IMG/VR virus record: IMGVR_UViG_3300027823_000007
Location: 1-62,595 of that record
Source of the DNA: a virus
Reading direction: 5' to 3' (one strand)
DNA length: 62,595 bases
The notes under the pieces are model-generated. The model was not told where the DNA came from, did not search any database, and was given only the letters and a program-made list of their open reading frames with translations. A program made the translations under genes and the position numbers. Below are positions 8,973 to 16,784 of this stretch, in pieces (positions within the stretch are counted from its first letter, which is position 1; each line of letters opens with the position of its first letter).

Positions 8973-9440
8973 ATGAAAACTACAACAACCGCTACAACCG
9001 CCCGCCCGATCGACGAATACTACACCGAAAATCTCGCAACAGTCGAGGCGATGTCTGTAAAGAATATGACTTTCTTCCTCAAGAGTGCTGAAATTAAAGG
9101 CCGCTCTAAAGCGACGACCCGTGCTCAAAAAATAGCCTTGATTATGACTGCTTATTATGGCTACCCTGAAGCCCCGATCGCACCTAAAGCACCTAAAGCT
9201 AAGAAAGAAACCGTAACACGCGCTGGCCTCGCAAAAATCGCCAATATTTACGGCTGGGAAGTGATCAGCAACGGGGATCAGTTCATTATTCGTCACGAAC
9301 GCGCCCGCGCCGATCGCAACATGGCAACCGCTAAGACATTACCCGCGATCGCTAAAAAACTGAAAAATATCATCAGTGAGTTAGAGTGTTCGACAGTTGA
9401 TAATCGTTCCTCCGATTTCTACTGCAAGTATTACGCTTAA
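8973..9440 (+). CDS. Hypothetical protein
   Basis: 155 residues from ATG 8973. A Thr-rich N-terminus is followed by a helical domain and an Ala/Pro/Lys linker (APIAPKAPKAPKAK). The C-terminal domain contains LAKIANIYGWEVISNGDQFIIRHE and may be small and alpha-beta. No family is recognised. The longer frame opening at 8859 reads through the promoter and was rejected. Confidence 0.6.
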   Translation: MKTTTTATTARPIDEYYTENLATVEAMSVKNMTFFLKSAEIKGRSKATTRAQKIALIMTAYYGYPEAPIAPKAPKAKKETVTRAGLAKIANIYGWEVISNGDQFIIRHERARADRNMATAKTLPAIAKKLKNIISELECSTVDNRSSDFYCKYYA

Positions 9441-9517
9441 GCGCGATCGGGCGAGCGATCGCGCCGCTATTCCCAATACTGGGAATTATCCGGGATTAAT
9501 TATTCAGCAGTGTAGTA

Positions 9518-9523
9518 TATAAT
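9518..9523 (+). promoter_or_regulatory. -10 box before the fibre-like gene
   Basis: TATAAT lies in GTAGTATATAATAAGG, close in form to the other promoters. An AGGAGG at 9525-9530 is too far from ATG 9553 (22 bases) to be the only ribosome site; GGGGA at 9542-9546 is closer. Confidence 0.6.
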
Positions 9524-9552
9524 AAGGAGGACAAACAACGCGGGGATCAATC

Positions 9553-10512
9553 ATGACGTTAACGCCGATCGCAAGTAACAACCCAGTGAGGAAATTCGAG
9601 GCAGGAGATGCTAATAGCGCGATCGTGATAAACGTACCCGCGCAAGGATTTTTAAACCAATCCCTAGCTATAAGTGAACAATTAGAGGCGATCGTGGCGA
9701 CACAAACAACGATCGGGACGCGCTTGACACAGTTAGCGGACGCAATAAGTCTTAAAGATGGGGCGATCGCACTTCGCAATACTCTACAATCAGAACGTAG
9801 TCAGTCGGCAACGGCGGATACTCAGGCAACCTCAGTAGAATCTGGGGTAACTTCATTAACTAGCACAACGACAACAGAAGCCAATAGAGTCGCGGGGATC
9901 AACACAAAGCTAGATTCTATCACTCCTTCGACTTACCAGGCTTTTAGCTCGAATTTAAGTGCGATCGGCGCTGCGGCGGCGAGTGCCAGCAATTACTTAT
10001 ATAGCGATCCCAGTGCAGTTATCTCCTATGCCACACCACAACTTAGTACAGGTACGAGAATGCGAGATGTCATACTGCAAGCGACACTAGCAGCCAGCGC
10101 GGGATCACCTTCGATCGCGGGTGATGTTTGGGTTGACTTGCCGTTAGTTCAAACACTCAACAATGCTAGCGACGTTGTAAGCTACAATAGCACTACACGC
10201 GATATTACGATAGGAGCTGGAGACTACTCGATCGAGGGATATATAGTCGCTACTAACACCCAGTTTGTGCAGATGTCTCTATTGCAAGGTTCTACACGCT
10301 ATTTAGGCTCTAGTGGCAAAGGAACCAATAATGCAGGAGTTATTGGTAGCGATCGACTTAGCATCTACTCGCATCTAATGACATCATTTAAGATTACTAG
10401 CACTCGTGTATACAATGCTCAAATATTCTTAAGTAGCGGGGCGATCGTGTCGAGTAGTTTAGGAGAGGCAACACCTTGGGCATTCTTGCGCGTTAGACAC
10501 TATCAATCCTAA
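9553..10512 (+). CDS. Tail-fibre-like protein, copy 1
   Basis: 319 residues. The N-terminal half is Ala/Ser/Thr-rich and built for coiled coil or trimeric stalk (SLAISEQLEAIVATQTTIGTR..., then SGVTSLTSTTTTEANRV). The C-terminal half has the strand-rich, glycine-punctuated look of a small jelly-roll head (DITIGAGDYSIEGYIV, SFKITSTRVYNAQIF). Two other genes in the window (40631-41647 and 47642-48628) have the same design, so this is likely a receptor-binding or virion surface fibre. It lies outside the structural cluster and has a promoter of the non-structural type. A long repeat tract follows. Confidence 0.55.
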   Translation: MTLTPIASNNPVRKFEAGDANSAIVINVPAQGFLNQSLAISEQLEAIVATQTTIGTRLTQLADAISLKDGAIALRNTLQSERSQSATADTQATSVESGVTSLTSTTTTEANRVAGINTKLDSITPSTYQAFSSNLSAIGAAAASASNYLYSDPSAVISYATPQLSTGTRMRDVILQATLAASAGSPSIAGDVWVDLPLVQTLNNASDVVSYNSTTRDITIGAGDYSIEGYIVATNTQFVQMSLLQGSTRYLGSSGKGTNNAGVIGSDRLSIYSHLMTSFKITSTRVYNAQIFLSSGAIVSSSLGEATPWAFLRVRHYQS

Positions 10513-10560
10513 GATAGCTATAGGTGTGCTCTAACGTGCGATCGTGTCTACACGCGCGCG

Positions 10561-10870
10561 CTAGGCATGGCTAAGGCAAGGCAAGGCATGGCAAGGCAAG
10601 GCAAGGCAAGGCATGGCTAAGGCATGGCAAGGCAAGGTAAGGCAAGGCAAGGCAAGGTAAGGCAAGGCATAGGCATGGCAAGGTAAGGCAAGGTAAGGCA
10701 AGGCAAGGCATAGGCAAGGTAAGGCAAGGCATAGGCAAGGTAAGGCAAGGCAAGGTAAGGCAAGGCAAGGCATAGGCATGGCTAAGGCAAGGCATAGGCA
10801 TAGGCATAGGCATAGGCATAGGTGGTATAGGTGTATAGGTGTATAGGTGTATAGGTGGTATAGGTGCATG
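10561..10870 (+). repeat. G-rich minisatellite (GGCAA/GGTAA/GGCATA units)
   Basis: About 300 bases consist almost wholly of 5-6 base units such as GGCAA, GGTAA, GGCATA and GGCATGGCTAA, changing to GGTGTATA units at the right end. Nearly every unit carries a GG pair 3-4 bases from the next, so the plus strand could form two-layer G-quadruplexes. Long stop-free frames on the minus strand (ALPCL repeats) follow simply from the repeat and are not genes. Confidence 0.95.
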
Positions 10871-10906
10871 ATAGGGGAGGGCGATCGAAACCAGCAACTT
10901 AAAATC

Positions 10907-11059
10907 AAGAAAATATTATCAAGAAAATATTATCAAGAAAATATTATCAAGAAAATATTATCAAGAAAATATTATCAAGAAAATATTATCAAGAAAATAT
11001 TATCAAGAAAATATTATCAAGAAAATATTATCAAGAAATATTATCAAGAAAATATTAGC
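10907..11059 (+). repeat. Tandem array of an AT-rich 14-mer (11 units)
   Basis: The unit is AAGAAAATATTATC. Nine perfect copies are followed by one of 13 bases and one ending AGC. It is directly next to the G-rich minisatellite. Arrays like this are typical of iteron origins, but no function is shown by the sequence. Confidence 0.95.
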
Positions 11060-11202
11060 TTTGAGTTGCTATGTAGTACCCCAGCCCCCCCTCACTAGAC
11101 CCCCCCTTCAGATTATTTCTTAATAGCAACTTCAAGTTAGAAGCAAGATTAATTAATATAATGAATGAAGTTAAAGCAATTTTTGTTTTAAGAAGTTTTT
11201 AC

Positions 11203-11277
11203 AAAGTTTTGCTAAAGTTTTGCTAAAGTTTTGCTAAAGTTTTGCTAAAGTTTCTTAAAGTTTCTTAAAGTTTTGCT
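11203..11277 (+). repeat. Tandem 11-mer array (AAAGTTTTGCT)
   Basis: Four 11-mers AAAGTTTTGCT, two 10-mers AAAGTTTCTT and one further 11-mer lie end to end. The flanks are AT-rich and include TTAATCATGATTAAT near 11279. Two similar C-rich patches (near 11071-11108 and 11353-11392) bracket the array. The region 10513-11593 has no gene and is the best candidate origin in the window. Confidence 0.9.
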
Positions 11278-11545
11278 AATTAATCATGATTAATCTTGAT
11301 TATAAAACTTTGAAGCTAGCATCATAAATCATTATAAATTTAGCTTGAAAAGTGCTACCCCAGCATACCCCCCTAGACCCCCCCTCTGAGCATTTTTTAA
11401 AACTAGGAAAATTTAGCATACTGAAGCTACATTAAAGCAAAGCAAAGCAAAAGTAAAAAAGCCAAAATGTTTAAAATATTTTTGATAAAAAACATTGCCC
11501 AACTGTTAATGGTAGAGTCCGGTTATTTCTGTAGCGTCCTATTAA

Positions 11546-11576
11546 AATGCAGCCAGAGAATGACCCGGCTGCAATT
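11546..11576 (-). terminator. Terminator of the GIY-YIG gene
   Basis: On the minus strand TGCAGCC-(12 nt)-GGCTGCA is followed by TTTT. It lies 20-45 bases after the stop codon of the gene ending at 11594. Confidence 0.6.
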
Positions 11577-11593
11577 TATTTACCTGCGAGTGA

Positions 11594-12307
11594 CTAGATA
11601 CAGAAAAGCTTTGAAATTGCCTCTAAAACTTCAGGTACATCATAGTACCATTCACGAGTACCTATAACGCGGTAAGGCTTTAGAAAGTCATGTGCTACAG
11701 TCTCGCAGAGTTGGGAGTTGACGGGAAATAATGCGATCGGAATTAAGAACGGGTTGCTCGATCGATGCTGACTCAAGCGAGCGTCCGGGTCGGAAGTAAA
11801 GCCCAATTTAATTATCTGATGGCCTTTGTCACGCAACACATAAACGTAGCCATTTATTACCGGAATCCGACCGTCTATCTCAAAGCTTTTCTCCATTATT
11901 TGACTATTAGCTGCGATCGTCTCTGTGGCGACGCTCTCGCAGCGTTCAGCACTGAAAACAGCCGATAAATAGACAACACCAATAAACGGAAGAGAGGCGA
12001 CCCCATCACACGTTTTTTGTTGTGTAACATTTTTGCTATAGCTTGCTGAACTCTTAAACTCTGCTAATTTAGGACAAGCTTTAATTGCCTTTGACCACCA
12101 TCCCTCGACATTGTAGGGCTTGGGTTGTTTGAGTAAAAAGGCGACAACTTGACCAAGCGGATATTGATTACGATCGGGTGCTGTTGACTGCTTTATTTTA
12201 CCAATTGCTACGGCGACCTTAAAATGTCCTGTTAGCGATTCGATGTCGGCGATCGAAACGCGAAAACCGTCTGCCACAAGTTGCTGCTGTACTGTTATAA
12301 TGTCCAT
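11594..12307 (-). CDS. GIY-YIG (T5orf172/MUG113-type) nuclease-like protein
   Basis: 237 residues. The C-terminal 95 residues match the T5orf172-type GIY-YIG fold: GYVYVLRD, then IIKLGFTSDPDARLSQH, and a later E-x-WY (GTREWYYDVPEVLEAI). The tyrosines and the arginine of the family are present. The N-terminal 130 residues are of unknown fold and have low similarity to anything I know. Proteins of this kind occur in phages and plasmids, with or without nuclease activity. Its promoter is divergent from the packaging cluster (minus-strand TATAAT at 12374-12379). Confidence 0.7.
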   Translation of the reverse strand: MDIITVQQQLVADGFRVSIADIESLTGHFKVAVAIGKIKQSTAPDRNQYPLGQVVAFLLKQPKPYNVEGWWSKAIKACPKLAEFKSSASYSKNVTQQKTCDGVASLPFIGVVYLSAVFSAERCESVATETIAANSQIMEKSFEIDGRIPVINGYVYVLRDKGHQIIKLGFTSDPDARLSQHRSSNPFLIPIALFPVNSQLCETVAHDFLKPYRVIGTREWYYDVPEVLEAISKLFCI

Positions 12308-12373
12308 AAGTCGAGTCCTAATTGAGTAGGGTTAGATTTTGGGCGGGTAGTCTCTAGTTATCCCGTCCTTATT

Positions 12374-12379
12374 ATTATA
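12374..12379 (-). promoter_or_regulatory. -10 box of the GIY-YIG gene
   Basis: TATAAT on the minus strand, in AGTATAATAATAAGGACG. The gene starts about 67 bases downstream. Confidence 0.6.
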
Positions 12380-12450
12380 CTATAATATTTTAGTTTATCC
12401 GGTAGATTCTCCTACTTTTGCCCCGATCGCCATTAATTTGCTCTGCCTCC

Positions 12451-12488
12451 GGTGTCAGATTATGGGGATTATAGGGCATTCTGACACC
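12451..12488. repeat. 9-bp inverted repeat GGTGTCAGA/TCTGACACC
   Basis: The two perfect arms are separated by 20 bases. It lies between the divergent promoters, immediately before the first late element. It could be an operator or hairpin; its role is unknown. Confidence 0.7.
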
Positions 12489-12499
12489 GAGTTTTTAAA

Positions 12500-12604
12500 A
12501 TAGCTGTAATCGTTACTGCATATAGGTTTAAGCCTGTCACAGACCGCTATATAGTATATAAATATGACTAATATCCTATGACTTTTCCCCTATGTGCGAC
12601 AGCG
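12500..12604 (+). promoter_or_regulatory. Late control repeat, copy 1 (most divergent)
   Basis: It retains CGTTACTG, ATATAGGTTTAAGCCTGTCACAGA, an AT-rich core and CCTATGACTTTTCCCC. It precedes the packaging cluster. A second promoter of the TATGGTATA type (-10 at 12685-12690) lies closer to the next gene. Confidence 0.75.
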
Positions 12605-12684
12605 GGCGATCGAGCGAAAAGGTGTCGATCGCCCCGACCAAAAATATTTTTTTTATTTTTTTCGGATTCTGGGAGATACTATGG

Positions 12685-12690
12685 TATAGT
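12685..12690 (+). promoter_or_regulatory. -10 box before 12752
   Basis: TATAGT lies in ACTATGGTATAGTTAGATAG, preceded at about 25 bases by CGGATTCT, matching the common promoter pattern. The leader consists of short AGATAGTTAGACAGTTAGACAG and AACAGAACTAAAC repeats. Confidence 0.6.
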
Positions 12691-12751
12691 TAGATAGTTA
12701 GACAGTTAGACAGAAGCAAACAGAACTAAACAGAACTAAACGGATCTAAAC

Positions 12752-13789
12752 ATGACTAAGCAAACAGGATTTTTAACCTTTCGGCTAGGCGTTCAAATTG
12801 TATACTGCAACCGCACCAAAGGCGGGTTATGGTTTACAGTCTCAAATGGTGAACCTGTAAAGGTTGACGCGGTAAGCTTTCAAAGCAAAGCTGGAGGTCT
12901 GCGGGGTTTAAGCATCTATGAAGCGAATCGCGGCGGTAAAGACGGCTGGAAAGTCGGATTATTGCTAGAGGATGAAAACAGCCAAGTTTACAAGTTTGAG
13001 ACGGGATCAGGAACAAGCTTTGCACGTGGGATGTTGTGGGCAATGGCAAGCCTGAGTCCTGAGCAAGCGCAAAACGGACAGATAGGGATTAATCCGACAC
13101 CCGCCGATCCCGCAAAAACAAAATCGGCAAACCCTGGCAGTATTTTATACTGCAATATGCTGTGTGATGGTGTCGAATTGCCGTTTTTTATGGGGGAAGG
13201 TCGCCCGGACTGGCAACAAATAGCACAAATAGCTCTAAGTAACGCTAACAGATGCGATTATCCGATCGCAGAGATCCCCGCATCTTGGGTATTCAGCGAT
13301 GATGAAGGCAAAAGTTATAGCCAGCCATCAGTTGCCACAAAATCGGGTTTTAGTGGTCAAACGCCACAAACCGGGCGATCGGGCATAACGTACCCTAACG
13401 CGCCGTTAAGAGCTCAAGAACCCGCTCAAGAACCCGCTGCCGAGTCTTTTGATGAAGTGAAAACGATCAATTTTATCGGTGGACTTTACAGCGAGTTTAT
13501 GGAGAAGATTGAGTCTGCGTATAAGTTAAATGCAGTCACGATCGATAGCGAACGAATGGCTAAATTTTTAGAACGCGCAAAAGTTTTGACTTTTGACGAG
13601 TTAAGTCTTACCCGCAAGAATCAGATCACGGTTAGCCTGGCGATCGAGCTGATGAAAATTCAAGCACCCAAACACGCGGCGATCGAGCAACTCGAAAAAA
13701 TGCTTAACGTAGCACCTTTGACGATCGACCATTTTGACACTTTAAGAACGATCGTAGACCAAGCATTCTCAGAGTTAGTCCCGTTCTAG
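12752..13789 (+). CDS. Unknown protein at the head of the packaging cluster
   Basis: 345 residues. Residues 1-110 look like a beta-rich domain (FLTFRLGVQIVYCN, WKVGLLLEDENSQVYKFETG). A Pro/Ala/Gln linker (APLRAQEPAQEPAAES) near 220 leads to a helical C-terminal domain of about 110 residues. I do not recognise it. Two similar leading domains joined by linkers would suit an accessory DNA-binding protein, but that is inference. It has its own promoter and sits between the first late element and the small-terminase candidate. Confidence 0.7.
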   Translation: MTKQTGFLTFRLGVQIVYCNRTKGGLWFTVSNGEPVKVDAVSFQSKAGGLRGLSIYEANRGGKDGWKVGLLLEDENSQVYKFETGSGTSFARGMLWAMASLSPEQAQNGQIGINPTPADPAKTKSANPGSILYCNMLCDGVELPFFMGEGRPDWQQIAQIALSNANRCDYPIAEIPASWVFSDDEGKSYSQPSVATKSGFSGQTPQTGRSGITYPNAPLRAQEPAQEPAAESFDEVKTINFIGGLYSEFMEKIESAYKLNAVTIDSERMAKFLERAKVLTFDELSLTRKNQITVSLAIELMKIQAPKHAAIEQLEKMLNVAPLTIDHFDTLRTIVDQAFSELVPF

Positions 13790-13829
13790 TAATCCCAGTG
13801 TTGGGAATTAATTAATAACTGAGGCGATC

Positions 13830-14390
13830 GTGACTAAAATCTCGATCGCTTTTGTTCTATTCTGTGTTACTTTTAGGGATATTCGCAATCAATTTCAGTT
13901 AAAACTCATGAGGAATAAAGATCCGTTTTTGCGGAGGTTGCACCCAAAACTAACCGATGAGCAATGCTGCATGATGGTCGCAATGCGAGATGTCTTAGGC
14001 ATTAAAGCGGCCGAAAATCACTTTCACATACCAGGAAAGAAACAAATACCTATTAGTGAGAGAGTCAAAACATCGCCGCATTTAGATGCGGTTTACTGGC
14101 AGTACAGAAATTCGATCGCGAAAAAGTGGATGAATCAATTAGGCGAAACAATGTCCGCAACACTTGCTAAAATCACTGAGACGATCGGGGAAGATGAGAT
14201 TAATTTGCTACAGTTGCGAGAGCTTGTAAGGGCCGCAGAGGTATTAGGTGATATATCAGTCAGTGCCACGGCGATCGCGCCAGACGGTATCGAATTAGAT
14301 GCGGTTAAGCATGAAATTATAGATGTGACAGACGACTCAGAGCAATATTTGTTACCAGCTAGCAAGGTAGAAAACGATGCCATTAGCTAA
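13830..14390 (+). CDS. Terminase small subunit candidate
   Basis: 186 residues from a GTG start with GAGG five bases upstream (ATG 13908 is an alternative). Position is the main evidence: it ends 14 bases inside the large terminase gene. The protein is helical and basic in the centre (KTSPHLDAVYWQYRNSIAKKWMNQL), with an acidic C-terminus (HEIIDVTDDSEQ). Small terminases bind the packaging site on phage DNA. No clear helix-turn-helix motif is visible. Confidence 0.55.
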   Translation: MTKISIAFVLFCVTFRDIRNQFQLKLMRNKDPFLRRLHPKLTDEQCCMMVAMRDVLGIKAAENHFHIPGKKQIPISERVKTSPHLDAVYWQYRNSIAKKWMNQLGETMSATLAKITETIGEDEINLLQLRELVRAAEVLGDISVSATAIAPDGIELDAVKHEIIDVTDDSEQYLLPASKVENDAIS

Positions 14391-15813
14391 AGCCTTGCAG
14401 TTAAGAAAAATGGCAGAAATCGCCAGAGGGAAACGGCAAAAATTTGCAGATTTCCCATCACCACACCCTAAGCAAGCGCTGGCACTCAAAAGTAAAGCAG
14501 AAGTTTTATTGTTTGGAGGCGGCGCGGGGCCCGGGAAGACTACATGGTTACTTTGGGACGCTGCAAAACATATTGATAATGGCATTTACAGCGCCGTTAT
14601 TTTACGTAGGACATACCCAGAAATATGCAATGAGGGTGGATTGTGGGATGAGTCTCAGAGATGGTATCCGTTAAAGGGGGCGACCGCGCATCAGACGCGG
14701 CTAGAATGGACTTTCCCCAGCGGTGCTACAATCAGATTCTCGCATTTGCAGCACGAAAAAAACGTCAATAACTGGCAAGGTGCACAATTACCCTACGTAG
14801 GTTTTGATGAGGTAACACATTTTACTAAAAAGCAATTTTTCTATCTGCTTTCTAGGTTACGATCGCCCCACGGTTTCGAGCCAAAAATGAGAGCAACTTG
14901 CAACCCTGATGCTGATAGCTGGGTAGCTGAATTAGTTGATTGGTGGATAGGTGCAGACGGTTATGCAGACCCCAAAAAAGCGGGGAAAATAAGGTTTTTT
15001 ATAGTAGTTGATGATATTATCCTTTGGGGAGATACGAAACAGGAATTGCAGATAAAATATCCGGGTTGCCTACCTAAAAGCTTTACATTTATTGGTGCAA
15101 CAGTAGAGGATAATCCGACATTGCTAAAAGCAGATCCGGGTTATCTGGCGAACTTACAAGCTCAGAACTCAGTTGATCGCGATCGGCTCTTATATGGCAA
15201 CTGGCACATTAAAAAAGCAGAGTCTATGCTATTTGATGTCGAGGCTGTTGATGCTTGCGCGATCGGTAACTATGCCTCACCTATTCACAATCGCCGCTAT
15301 CTGTGGGGGATCGATCCTAACTATGGCGGGGATGATTACTTCACGGCTCAGGCTTGGGATGTATCCACAGTGCCCTATAATCTGGCTTATGAGTACCGCA
15401 AAAACAAAACACCAGTATCGACATCGATTAGGGCTTTAATTCCGTTTATAAGACGATATCCCCCGCTAATAATGGGGGTAGAAATAAATTCAGGAGGCAA
15501 GGTGATAGCCGAAAGCTTAGCCGAAAAAATGCCTGATATCCGTATCCAAGGCATATTATCAACTAAGTCGAGTAAAATTATTAATACTGACAGATTAAAG
15601 CTATTTGTAGAGGAAAATGCAATAAATTACCCTAAAACTTGGGAGGGGGTAGAAGAGTTTAAAAAGTTTTCAAAAGACGATCGGCGCGCTGTTTCCGGTC
15701 ATGATGACACAGTGATGGCGGCGGCTAGCGCTTTTGCTTGTTTTGACTTGGTACACACTAGAGATCCGATAGTCCCTAGTGTTGGTGTACAGTTTGCCCA
15801 TCCCACATTTTAA
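14377..15813 (+). CDS. terL: Terminase large subunit
   Basis: 478 residues. It is the ATPase and nuclease that packages DNA into proheads. Walker A is GGGAGPGKT (near 47-56), Walker B is YVGFDE (140-145) with the coupling THF after it, and the RNaseH-like nuclease has GIDPNYGGDD (near 311) and GHDDTVMAA (441-449). The order and length fit the gp17-like TerL family. It overlaps the small-subunit candidate by 14 bases, which suggests translational coupling. Confidence 0.95.
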   Translation: MPLAKALQLRKMAEIARGKRQKFADFPSPHPKQALALKSKAEVLLFGGGAGPGKTTWLLWDAAKHIDNGIYSAVILRRTYPEICNEGGLWDESQRWYPLKGATAHQTRLEWTFPSGATIRFSHLQHEKNVNNWQGAQLPYVGFDEVTHFTKKQFFYLLSRLRSPHGFEPKMRATCNPDADSWVAELVDWWIGADGYADPKKAGKIRFFIVVDDIILWGDTKQELQIKYPGCLPKSFTFIGATVEDNPTLLKADPGYLANLQAQNSVDRDRLLYGNWHIKKAESMLFDVEAVDACAIGNYASPIHNRRYLWGIDPNYGGDDYFTAQAWDVSTVPYNLAYEYRKNKTPVSTSIRALIPFIRRYPPLIMGVEINSGGKVIAESLAEKMPDIRIQGILSTKSSKIINTDRLKLFVEENAINYPKTWEGVEEFKKFSKDDRRAVSGHDDTVMAAASAFACFDLVHTRDPIVPSVGVQFAHPTF

Positions 15814-16148
15814 TCATTAGCTTCTGGGTATTTTGCGGGATCTTCCTCCATCGAAAAACAATCAATTATGATTTTTTGCCCGTAGTTTTTGAGGATTTCA
15901 CCGGTTAAGATTACTTCATCACCTTCTTTACAGGGTGAGGGAAAACCGTGAGATTTATAATACTCTCGATTGTCGGCAGGTTGTCGCGTGACTACTAGCA
16001 GAGTCTGCACAAATTCGATAAATAAGCCTTCCTTGGTAACTAAATGATACTTAGTTCCTGCGTGACGATTGAATGTTCCAGACTCCGAATAATATGCGGT
16101 ATCTGTTATTTCCCGTTTAACGATCGTAGCCGTCCAAGTTTGTAACAT
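15810..16148 (-). CDS. Hypothetical protein (minus-strand cargo)
   Basis: 112 residues, strand-rich (TWTATIVKREITDT, GTKYHLVTKEGLFIEFVQTLL, GDEVILTGEI), which suggests an OB-like or beta-barrel fold. It is convergent with terL and overlaps its end by 4 bases. It is the last of three minus-strand genes placed between terL and the portal gene. Confidence 0.55.
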   Translation of the reverse strand: MLQTWTATIVKREITDTAYYSESGTFNRHAGTKYHLVTKEGLFIEFVQTLLVVTRQPADNREYYKSHGFPSPCKEGDEVILTGEILKNYGQKIIIDCFSMEEDPAKYPEAND

Positions 16149-16163
16149 GATGTTTTCTAGTTT

Positions 16164-16427
16164 TTACTGAAGATAAACGTAAAAAATGTGTTTGCTACTG
16201 AAGACTGAGAGCAATCGCTTACGATCGTACTTGTCATCCCATACTATTGTAGCGGTGCCCATTACTCTATCGACTGCGATCGACTCGATTGTCGCACCCC
16301 CTTGAGAAATTCCAACAAACACCCGATCGCCCGGTTTCAATTCCCACGATTTTAGATCTTGAAAGCATTCATTAGGATTTGTCAGAGCGATCGGCTGAAA
16401 CCATTTCTTTACAATTTCTGGTATCAT
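16164..16427 (-). CDS. Small beta-barrel-like protein, paralogue A
   Basis: 87 residues. The core is LKPGDRVFVGISQGGATIESIAVDRV...FYVYLQ. The same layout (GD, glycine turn, V.R.., terminal VYV-like strand) is seen in the products at 16462-16704 and 32505-32801. The function is unknown; a KOW/SH3-like fold is inferred from the pattern. Confidence 0.6.
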   Translation of the reverse strand: MIPEIVKKWFQPIALTNPNECFQDLKSWELKPGDRVFVGISQGGATIESIAVDRVMGTATIVWDDKYDRKRLLSVFSSKHIFYVYLQ

Positions 16428-16461
16428 GAGGTATATCCTGTGTGTGCAGATGGGTAATACG

Positions 16462-16704
16462 CTATTTCAAAGTAGGCCAACTTTGGTCATTCTTTGGGGG
16501 AACAATAAAGAGGACTTGATCCTCTGTGCCAGATTTTAGGCTAATTGAGCCTGTGCGTGTATCTTGACTGTAGACCCTCCAAGTCGGGCGATCGGGTGTG
16601 CTTGGTACAATGTCTAGCACGGTTGTAACAATGCCATCAGTGATAAGCTCATCGCCTACTTTTAGAGTCTCAAATGTTCTTACTCTTTTTATTGTGTTAT
16701 ACAT
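16462..16704 (-). CDS. Small beta-barrel-like protein, paralogue B
   Basis: 80 residues. LKVGDELITDGIVTTVLDIV and VLFIVPP match the pattern of the neighbouring 16164-16427 protein. It is the first gene of the minus-strand trio, with a promoter (minus-strand TATAGT at 16736-16741) about 32 bases upstream. The palindrome at 16760 separates this promoter from the plus-strand portal gene. Confidence 0.6.
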   Translation of the reverse strand: MYNTIKRVRTFETLKVGDELITDGIVTTVLDIVPSTPDRPTWRVYSQDTRTGSISLKSGTEDQVLFIVPPKNDQSWPTLK

Positions 16705-16784
16705 CTCTTAGCACTTGTTCCTCAAGGTCTACTACACTATAGCATACTATCCAGGAATTCCCAACACTGGGATTAATCACAATT

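Noticed and set aside
10561-10908. Long minus-strand reading frames (ALPCL repeats) of 108-115 residues
   Set aside because: The 5-base repeat has no stop codon in these frames, so long frames arise by themselves. No ribosome site, promoter or normal amino acid composition is present.
10847-11098. Plus-strand frame with ILSRKYYQEN repeats
   Set aside because: It is a translation of the 14-mer array and shows no sign of a gene.
9553-11593. Diversity-generating retroelement near the fibre gene
   Set aside because: There is no reverse transcriptase gene and no template/variable repeat pair with adenine changes; only simple tandem repeats are seen.
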